This document shows positions 55,541 to 61,093 of a stretch of DNA of 61,093 bases, one piece after another. Position numbers and translations under genes: made by a program. Source of the DNA: JANQIV01 sp050117315 (GTDB lineage Bacteria > Bacteroidota > Ignavibacteria > Ignavibacteriales > Melioribacteraceae); assembly GCA_050117315.1 (NCBI GenBank), contig JASFMY010000022.1:1-61093 (forward strand). Direction: 5' to 3'. How positions within the stretch are numbered: position 1 is the first letter of the stretch; every line of letters starts with the position of its first letter. The notes below the pieces were generated by a model. It did not search any database and had not been told where the DNA came from. It saw only the letters and a program-made list of their open reading frames with translations.

Positions 55541-55792
55541 AAGTTGACTCTAATTTGAGAGAGTAGTTGTAATACACCTTAAAAAATAAAGAAATCCCGA
55601 TATTATTAAATAATTATGAATACTAAGAGTTAGTATCTGAAATTATAAGAAATGTTATGTAGCGCAGCTTAAGTTTAATTTCATCTTGCATCTTAAAAGA
55701 TAATTGGCGTATTCAGATTATGTAAAATTGGCTGTTTCAAGGGAGCCAAAATATGTTTAATTTTCTACCGGTAAAAATACCGAGGAAAATAA
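55541..55792. other. Upstream region of the MocR gene
   Basis: No gene is seen. The sequence is AT-rich. A TACCGG/CCGGTA-like imperfect dyad occurs near 55765 (TTTTCTACCGGTAAAAATACC), just before the MocR start, and could be part of its operator. Confidence 0.3.
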
Positions 55793-57283
55793 ATGGTAAT
55801 TCTTAACCTTGACAAAAAAAGCGATATCCCTTTATTCAAACAGGTAATAAGCCAGCTAAAGAGTAAAATTGATAACGACGTTTTAAAACCCGGTGAAAAA
55901 CTTCCGTCTACCAGAACGTTGTCGAATAAACTCGGGGTGAACCGTACAACCATCTATAAAGCTTATCAAGAGCTTTGGGCGCTGGGATATATTGAAAGCC
56001 GGTCGGGCTCTTATTCGTACGTAAGGCAGAGAAGAGGACTGAAACCGTCAAGCGAAGAATTACCTGTTACCACAATTGACTGGGCAAAAAAAGTAAATCC
56101 TGGTGCCGAAGAAGTTTACCGGATGTTCGGTAAAATAAATTATCCTTTCAGCGAAGAAAACAAAAGTTTCGACGGAATTGATTTGGGCAGGCTTCGCCCC
56201 GATACGCGAATTTTTCCTGTAGACGAATTCAGAAAATCTTTGAACAAGGTCATTTCCGAAAATGGGAAAGTAGTCCTGGATTACGGGGGTTCCAAAGGAT
56301 ATTTGCCTTTAAGAGAATTTATAGCATTGAGGTCAAGGCTGCACGGCATCTCGGTAAGCGCACAAGAAATTATAATTACAAGCGGCGCACAAAACGCTAT
56401 AGACCTTTTAATGAAACTGCTGGCTAAACCCCGCTCGCGAGTTTTTGTTGAGTCGCCGACATACGGAATGATTATCCCGACCCTGAAATATTACAACTGC
56501 GAAATCGTTCCGATACCAATGCGTGAAGACGGTGTTGACTTAAACATAATAGAAAAAGAATATAATAACGGACTGCCGGCTTTCTTTTATACTATGCCTA
56601 ATTTTCATAATCCAACAGGGATTACAACAAACCAGGAGCACCGGGAAAAACTGATTGCACTGTTTGAAAAATGCAGGGTGCCGATAATTGAAGATGCATT
56701 TGAAGAAGAGATGAAATATTTTGGGAAAGTCCCTCTGCCGATTAAATCAATGGATATAAATCAAATAGTATTTTATATAGGAAGTTTTTCAAAAATTTTA
56801 TTTCCCGGTATCCGGCTCGGCTGGATTGCCGCCGATAAAGAGTGCATAAACCGCCTGGCTACCCTTAAACGCTTCGGCGATATAGCATCTACTCTACCGG
56901 AACAGGCAGCCCTGGCTGATTTTTACTCGCAGGGGTATTACGAACTGCATATTAAAAAGATTCATAAAATTTTCCGCAGGAGAATGATGAAGGCGGTTCA
57001 AACGCTCGAAAGGAAAATTAAAAATAAAAACATAAGCTGGATTGAGCCCAACGGCGGTTATACAATCTGGCTCACATTGGAAAATGTTGAGCTCTCTTAC
57101 GAAGATATGAATAAAATATTTTATTCGAAAAAAGTAAGAGTCGCGCTGGGAAAAGATTTCTTCCCGGTCCCGGATGAAAAGAAAAAGTACTGCAGGCTTT
57201 CGATTGCAAGTCTGGATGAAAAAGAGATTGTAGAAGGCATTGACAGATTGGCAAAAGCATTTAAAAAGATATATAAAAGTTAA
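55793..57283 (+). CDS. MocR-type regulator (GntR HTH fused to aminotransferase fold)
   Basis: The 496-residue protein has a GntR winged helix (about 8-72: IPLFKQVISQLKSKIDND, LPSTRTLSNKLGVNRTTIYK). It is joined to a fold-type I aminotransferase domain with IIITSGAQNAIDLLMKLLAK, TMPNFHNPTGITTN and the PLP lysine in GSFSKILFPGIRLGW. MocR proteins use PLP or an amino-PLP ligand to control vitamin B6 or amino-acid genes. The neighbouring aminotransferase and exporter genes on the same strand are likely targets. Confidence 0.9.
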   Translation: MVILNLDKKSDIPLFKQVISQLKSKIDNDVLKPGEKLPSTRTLSNKLGVNRTTIYKAYQELWALGYIESRSGSYSYVRQRRGLKPSSEELPVTTIDWAKKVNPGAEEVYRMFGKINYPFSEENKSFDGIDLGRLRPDTRIFPVDEFRKSLNKVISENGKVVLDYGGSKGYLPLREFIALRSRLHGISVSAQEIIITSGAQNAIDLLMKLLAKPRSRVFVESPTYGMIIPTLKYYNCEIVPIPMREDGVDLNIIEKEYNNGLPAFFYTMPNFHNPTGITTNQEHREKLIALFEKCRVPIIEDAFEEEMKYFGKVPLPIKSMDINQIVFYIGSFSKILFPGIRLGWIAADKECINRLATLKRFGDIASTLPEQAALADFYSQGYYELHIKKIHKIFRRRMMKAVQTLERKIKNKNISWIEPNGGYTIWLTLENVELSYEDMNKIFYSKKVRVALGKDFFPVPDEKKKYCRLSIASLDEKEIVEGIDRLAKAFKKIYKS

Positions 57284-57307
57284 CAATAATATCTAAGCGA
57301 GTCTGGA

Positions 57308-57374
57308 AAAGAGATTGGATGATTGAGTGATTGGTTGATTGGGATTTCAATCATTCAATCAGCCAATCTCTAAA
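57308..57374. repeat. Imperfect hairpin after the MocR gene
   Basis: AGAGATTGG and CCAATCTCT close a stem whose inner parts, GATTGAGTGATTGG and CAATCATTCAATC, also pair. It may work as a terminator, although no T-run follows. Confidence 0.55.
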
Positions 57375-57423
57375 GCAGTCACGGCGATCATTTTAAAATT
57401 CTAGTGACATGTCACATTTGTGG

Positions 57424-57544
57424 TGTCATTTCGAATCCCCGACGTAGTTTGTCGGGGTGAGAAATCTGAACCTCGTGCAGATAGAGATTTCTCTCCGAAG
57501 GAGTCCTTTTGGACAGTCGCACAAAACGCTCCTTCGAAATGACA
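57424..57544. repeat. Palindromic intergenic element, copy 1
   Basis: TGTCATTTCGAA and TTCGAAATGACA are perfect 12-bp inverted ends. Inside, GAGAAATCT pairs with AGATTTCTC, and CCCCGAC with GTCGGGG. A degraded relative lies at 60643-60790. Confidence 0.75.
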
Positions 57545-57611
57545 ATCTTAGAGTTTATGGCACTTTATTGTTGACATAAAGTTTACTGATAATAAATAAT
57601 TTGAGGAAAAT

Positions 57612-58811
57612 ATGAATTACAATGAATTACTTGCTGAAAGAACTTCCAATATGAAGGCAAGTGCAATAAGAGAATTATTAAAACTAGGGGCAAGTCCCGA
57701 TTTAATTTCGCTCGGCGGGGGACTGCCGTCGCCGGATAGTTTTCCACTTGATATTGTTACGGAGTTGACGGAAAAAGTAATTGATAAATACGGTTCGGTT
57801 GCTCTTCAATACGATATGACGGAAGGCTTTATGCCGTTGAGGAAAGCGTTGATAGATTATCTCGCCGGAAAAGGCATTAACGCAGGGCTTGAAAACATTT
57901 ATATCACAAGCGGGTCGCAAGGATTTTTGGAAGCTGTAGGAAAAGTATTAATTACACCCGGTGATTATGTAGCAGTGGAAGGTCCCACTTACCTTGCAGC
58001 GCTTCAGAGTTTTAATTCCTATGAAGCTAAATATCTACAAATAGAAACAGACGACGAAGGAGTTATTCCGGGATCCCTGGAAGAAATTGTTACCTCAAAA
58101 CCGGTTAAGTTTATCTATTTGGTCCCGACATTTCAAAATCCGTCGGGCAAAACTATTCGGAGAAAAAGAAGAGAGCAGATTGCCGAAATAATAAAAAAAT
58201 ATGAATTGCTTTTGGTTGAAGACGATCCTTACAGCGCATTACGCTTTAAAGGAGAAGAGCAGCCTGCAATAAAAACGTTGGCTCCCGGAAACGTAATTTA
58301 TGCCGGCACTTTTTCAAAAATATTTGCCCCGGGCCTGCGCGTAGGTTATTGTGTTGCACCTGAAGAATTAGGCAGGTGGATTGTTATTGCAAAGCAGGGG
58401 ATTGATTTGCATACGAGTACGTTTACGCAAGCTTTGGCAGCCGAGTATTTAACGGGAGGATATGTGCCACCACAAGTGCAAAAAATTATAAAACTTTATG
58501 CACCTAAATTAGAGACAATGCTGCATTCGCTTGAGGAGTATTTTCCTTCGGATTTCAAATGGTCAAAACCCGAAGGCGGAATGTTTCTTTGGGTTGAAGG
58601 CTCGAAAGGAATGGACATGGAAGAAGTGCTTAAACGTGCGTTGAAAAAAGGAATTGGTTTTGTCCCGGGTAAATCTTTCTTCCCCGAACCTAATACGGGT
58701 TTGGAAACTATGAGGTTGAATTTCACCAATATTACAGAGGAACAAATACGCTTTTCAATAAAAACTTTGGCAGAAGTGTTAAAAGAAGAAACAGAACAGG
58801 CAGTCATATAA
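57612..58811 (+). CDS. Fold-type I PLP aminotransferase (LysN/2-aminoadipate type)
   Basis: The 399-residue enzyme has the MocR/LysN-subgroup aminotransferase signatures: LISLGGGLPSPDSFPLDI, IYITSGSQGFLEAVGKVL, VPTFQNPSGKTI, and the PLP lysine in AGTFSKIFAPGLRVGY. The end shows the substrate arginine in ETMRLNFTN. Close homologues include 2-aminoadipate and branched-chain or aromatic aminotransferases, so the substrate is uncertain. It lies downstream of the MocR gene and upstream of the exporter gene, suggesting an amino-acid module. Confidence 0.9.
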   Translation: MNYNELLAERTSNMKASAIRELLKLGASPDLISLGGGLPSPDSFPLDIVTELTEKVIDKYGSVALQYDMTEGFMPLRKALIDYLAGKGINAGLENIYITSGSQGFLEAVGKVLITPGDYVAVEGPTYLAALQSFNSYEAKYLQIETDDEGVIPGSLEEIVTSKPVKFIYLVPTFQNPSGKTIRRKRREQIAEIIKKYELLLVEDDPYSALRFKGEEQPAIKTLAPGNVIYAGTFSKIFAPGLRVGYCVAPEELGRWIVIAKQGIDLHTSTFTQALAAEYLTGGYVPPQVQKIIKLYAPKLETMLHSLEEYFPSDFKWSKPEGGMFLWVEGSKGMDMEEVLKRALKKGIGFVPGKSFFPEPNTGLETMRLNFTNITEEQIRFSIKTLAEVLKEETEQAVI

Positions 58812-58830
58812 AGTAATTTTTTTTACTTCT

Positions 58831-58892
58831 TTGTGTCTCCGCGTCTCTGTGGTGAAAAATAACCAGGAAGGCCGGCAAGGTAGGCGCAGAGA
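58831..58892. repeat. Dispersed palindromic repeat, diverged copy 3
   Basis: TGTGTCTCCGCGTCTCTGTG GTGAAAA and a terminal GGCGCAGAGA match the arms of the repeats at 9678 and 10485. The middle is different. It forms the spacer right before the exporter gene. Confidence 0.65.
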
Positions 58893-58914
58893 AAATACAA
58901 AGAGAGGTAACACA

Positions 58915-59799
58915 TTGAACCGTGGAATTTTTTATGCGCTTTTTTCGTATATATTTTGGGGACTTCACCCTATCTACTGGAAGCTGCTTCAGCATGTGCC
59001 TTCCATTGAAATTGTTTCGCACCGTATTTTATGGTCGTTTATATTTTTTACCGTGATAATTTCTTTCCGTAAGGGCTGGAAAGAATTGAAGCAAAAAATA
59101 AAAGCAAGCGACAATAAGCTGATTATTTTTATTCCCGCTCTTCTTATAGGATCAAATTGGGCCTTATATATCTGGGCGGTAAACGCAGGTTTTATTATTG
59201 AAACAAGCCTGGGATATTTTATAAGTCCGCTAATTAGCGTTTTCCTGGGCGTGATATTCCTAAAAGAAAGTTTAAGAAAATTCCAGTGGACTGCAGTTGC
59301 TATTGCCTGTGCCGGGGTTTTGGTAATGACCTTCATTTACGGGCAATTCCCGTGGATCTCGCTTTACCTTGCAGGCACATGGGGAACCTACGGTTTACTT
59401 AGGAAGAAATCTCCTCTCGGTCCTGTTGACGGGTTACTGCTTGAAACCGCGACGCTGACGATTCCGGTTCTAATCTATCTCACATTTTTAACTTTAACCG
59501 GCGATGCCTCATTTGCAATCGATACTCCGACAACACTGTTACTGATTGGTGCCGGGATAACGAGCGGTCTGCCTTTACTTGTATTTATTGCGGGGGCAAG
59601 ATTAATAAACTTATCTTTGATAGGGATACTGCAATATATCTATCCCACCCTGATATTTATCATCGGAGCTTTTGTTTACGGCGAAGAGCTCAGCGAAGTT
59701 AAAATGATCGGTTTCGCTTTCATCTGGACTGCACTTATAATTTACACGATAGACGGTACATTTTTTTTAAGAAGAAAAAGTATGGCTGTTGCCGATTGA
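58915..59799 (+). CDS. rarD: EamA/RarD-type permease
   Basis: The natural start is the TTG at 58915 (reading MNRGIFYALFSYIFWGLHPI) behind an AGAGAGG site. A longer frame from 58831 would begin inside a dispersed repeat and is not protein-like. The 294-residue product has ten hydrophobic helices in two EamA halves. The RarD signature HPIYWKLLQHVPSIEIVSHR is followed by an RILWSF helix, and a central GSNWALYIWAVN is present. The family is predicted to export metabolites such as amino acids. It follows the aminotransferase gene by about 100 bp. Confidence 0.85.
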   Translation: MNRGIFYALFSYIFWGLHPIYWKLLQHVPSIEIVSHRILWSFIFFTVIISFRKGWKELKQKIKASDNKLIIFIPALLIGSNWALYIWAVNAGFIIETSLGYFISPLISVFLGVIFLKESLRKFQWTAVAIACAGVLVMTFIYGQFPWISLYLAGTWGTYGLLRKKSPLGPVDGLLLETATLTIPVLIYLTFLTLTGDASFAIDTPTTLLLIGAGITSGLPLLVFIAGARLINLSLIGILQYIYPTLIFIIGAFVYGEELSEVKMIGFAFIWTALIIYTIDGTFFLRRKSMAVAD

Positions 59800-59838
59800 A
59801 AAATATAGTACCGGCATGAAAGAGACTGTGTGAAAACT

Positions 59839-59918
59839 GTAGGGCGAAATGCTGTTTCGCCCAAGTTATTTATTATTTTTTCAAATTTGTATGGGCGATT
59901 TACCAAATCGCCCTACAA
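59839..59918. repeat. Double-hairpin repeat
   Basis: GTAGGGCGA and TCGCCCTAC are the outer arms. Each side also forms its own hairpin (GGGCGAAATGCTGTTTCGCC, and GGGCGATTTACCAAATCGCC). It lies just downstream of the exporter gene. Confidence 0.7.
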
Positions 59919-60430
59919 CTTGAATTTTCGCACTCTCTGAAGCCTGTCCGCAACTGCGGAGTCGTGGCTATGATTAATTATCCCACATCTACAACACATC
60001 CTTCATGCCGGAGCTATGAAATATTACATTTATTCCACCCATTGGTGTTAAACCGGCCCAACAAACCATCCTAAAAATGCATCAATTTTTCTATAAATAT
60101 TTAAAGTACAGGGCATTTAAATCTTTTTAACAATATATTTGTTTTGCTTTGTATTTAACCCGAATTATGCATTAGGAATGGTTAAAACCGGAATTGCTGC
60201 AAAATCTCTTATTTTACAAATAATTACAGGATTTATTCATCCTCTAATGGATAATCAGGGTTTACTCCAATTACAGGTAATTACCCAAATTTCGACAACC
60301 GTAAACCCGTTTAATTATGCTGGGAAAATTTTATACAGCGTAAAACTCCACAAAAAGAATTTAATCACCGAGACGCCGGAGACTACATTCATTATTAAGT
60401 TGACGCGTATGCGCCGGCCTACAGATTAAA

Positions 60431-60531
60431 TGCTAACCCCTATTATGCATTAGAAAAGCACTCAATTCATAAGTTTATAAGAAACAATAGGTTACATCAA
60501 TATTTTCTAATGCATTATCCGGGGTTAACCC
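60431..60531. repeat. Inverted repeat with ATGCATTAGAAAA arms
   Basis: TAACCCCTATTATGCATTAG followed by AAAA is mirrored by TTTTCTAATGCATTATCCGG followed by GGTTAA. A third partial arm, TTAACCCGAATTATGCATTA, lies at about 60157. It looks like a short non-autonomous element. Confidence 0.65.
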
Positions 60532-60642
60532 AAGTTGATAGATAAAATCCTAAATTGTTTCAAAACAATGAATTATAATTTCTTTGGGATAAAGATGCAT
60601 AAATATTAATGAGGAATCATAATGTTACGTAACATTTTTTAT

Positions 60643-60790
60643 TGTCATTTAGAACTTCCGGGGCTTTTTTCCTGGCTAAGGCAGGGCGGAGGTGTCGAAA
60701 GGAGTCCTTCGGGGAGAAATCTTTTTAGGTGCTTATTGGTAAAATAGAGATTAAAGATATCTCCTCACAAAAAACGTTCGTCGATATGAC
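60643..60790. repeat. Palindromic intergenic element, degraded copy 2
   Basis: It begins TGTCATTTAGAA, contains GGAGTCCTTCGGGGAGAAAT and ends CGATATGACA, a diverged version of the element at 57424-57544. Confidence 0.5.
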
Positions 60791-60970
60791 AGTTAAACAC
60801 AGTTTTTTACATTTATCTAAATTTCTTTTTCACACTACTGACGTGTCAATTCTGTATTGTCTTCCGGTAATCCCTGTATTAATACATTACGGGGCAGGCT
60901 TTAAGCCGGAATAACCTATACTATGTCATTCCCGCACGTATTAAGCGGGAATCTAATTTATAAAAACGAC

Positions 60971-61093
60971 TGTATAGTCCTGAAATAGGTTGACAAAAAA
61001 AGTCAACCAAAAACAGGACAAAAAATGAAAAAAGAAAAATCACAACATTACAGCGAGCAGTTCAAAAGGCAAGTAGTCCAAGATGTATTAGAA
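60971..61093 (+). mobile_element. IS3-like element, left end, running off the window
   Basis: This is the exact inverted copy of bases 3-125, beginning TGTATAGTCC with the same internal GGTTGAC/GTCAACC stem. The element continues off the right edge, so its other end and any target duplication are out of view. Confidence 0.8.
61025..61093 (+). CDS. IS3-family transposase OrfA, N-terminal fragment (right copy)
   Basis: This is the same 23-codon start as on the left edge (MKKEKSQHYSEQFKRQVVQ). The possible -35 box TTGACA is at 60990 and an A-rich leader precedes the ATG. OrfA would start the element and OrfB, the DDE part, would follow by frameshift outside the window. Confidence 0.7.
   Translation, partial: MKKEKSQHYSEQFKRQVVQDVLE

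Larger units (their letters stand above)
57284..57611. other. Intergenic stretch with two inverted repeats
   Basis: A hairpin (57308-57374) follows the MocR gene and a 121-bp palindromic element (57424-57544) comes next. The promoter of the downstream aminotransferase gene probably lies in the last 70 bases, where a TTGACA box occurs near 57573. Confidence 0.5.
59800..60970. other. Repeat-rich non-coding region before the right IS copy
   Basis: More than 1.1 kb with at least three kinds of inverted repeats (59839-59918, 60431-60531, 60643-60790), a CATTCCCGC/GCGGGAAT hairpin at about 60924-60953, and no supported gene. The open frames here overlap repeats. Confidence 0.6.

Noticed and set aside
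60139..60429. 96-codon plus-strand protein
   Set aside because: It begins within a repeat arm and runs through repeat-rich DNA; the composition is not protein-like.
60729..60914. 61-codon plus-strand protein
   Set aside because: It overlaps the degraded palindromic element and ends beside a repeat hairpin.

Overview
The window looks like a chromosomal contig of a low-GC bacterium of the Ignavibacteriota/Bacteroidota group. Two secreted proteins end in a type IX secretion (T9SS) sorting domain with the QNYPNPFNP signature that is especially common in Ignavibacteria. There are also Gld-type ABC transporter genes, a PorV-like protein, a TonB-dependent receptor with a carboxypeptidase-like N-terminal domain, and a propeller-type histidine kinase. 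The taxonomic call is inference from protein style; there is no rRNA in the window.

Both ends are the same sequence in inverted orientation: 123 bp carrying the left end of an IS3-like element and the first codons of its transposase. The window is therefore either a contig broken at two IS copies or the interior of an IS-bounded segment.

Layout. (1) 1-8970 is an accessory and decaying region: a DUF169 gene cut by the IS, a membrane protein, a Crp-like regulator, remnants of an SDR and an esterase, a broken IS630 element, a helical-repeat protein, two GNAT acetyltransferases, a LarA-like racemase, a dead nitroreductase, a VOC protein and an IS1634 remnant. (2) 8973-12782 holds a SPOR protein, a VapBC-type toxin-antitoxin pair bracketed by two copies of a palindromic repeat, miaB and rpiA. 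(3) 13284-19448 is a 2054-residue T9SS cargo protein. (4) 19627-23741 is a gldA-gldF-gldG-DUF4340 ABC operon. (5) 23799-29917 holds a DUF255 protein, a small stress membrane protein, a cheW/transglutaminase pair and an MBOAT acyltransferase. (6) 30100-31430 is a graveyard of SIR2-like and Fic genes next to tRNA-Asp. (7) 31654-33739 carries phosphofructokinase and RNase HIII.

(8) 33872-49645 is the most coherent block. A 14-blade sensor kinase and two response regulators are followed by a double-parvulin lipoprotein, a TonB-dependent receptor, a 1211-residue secreted protein with aspartate-rich repeats, a PorV-like outer membrane protein and a T9SS cargo made of four starch-binding-like modules. 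After a repeat-rich kilobase come, on the other strand, an SGNH hydrolase and a GH13 amylase lipoprotein. My inference is a sensing, secretion and glycan-handling locus in which PorV and T9SS cargo appear where a SusD-type partner might be expected.

(9) 54846-59799 has a DUF5989 mini-gene, tRNA-Ser, an AraC remnant, a MocR regulator, a second fold-type I aminotransferase and a RarD-like exporter. (10) 59800-60970 is repeat-rich and apparently non-coding.
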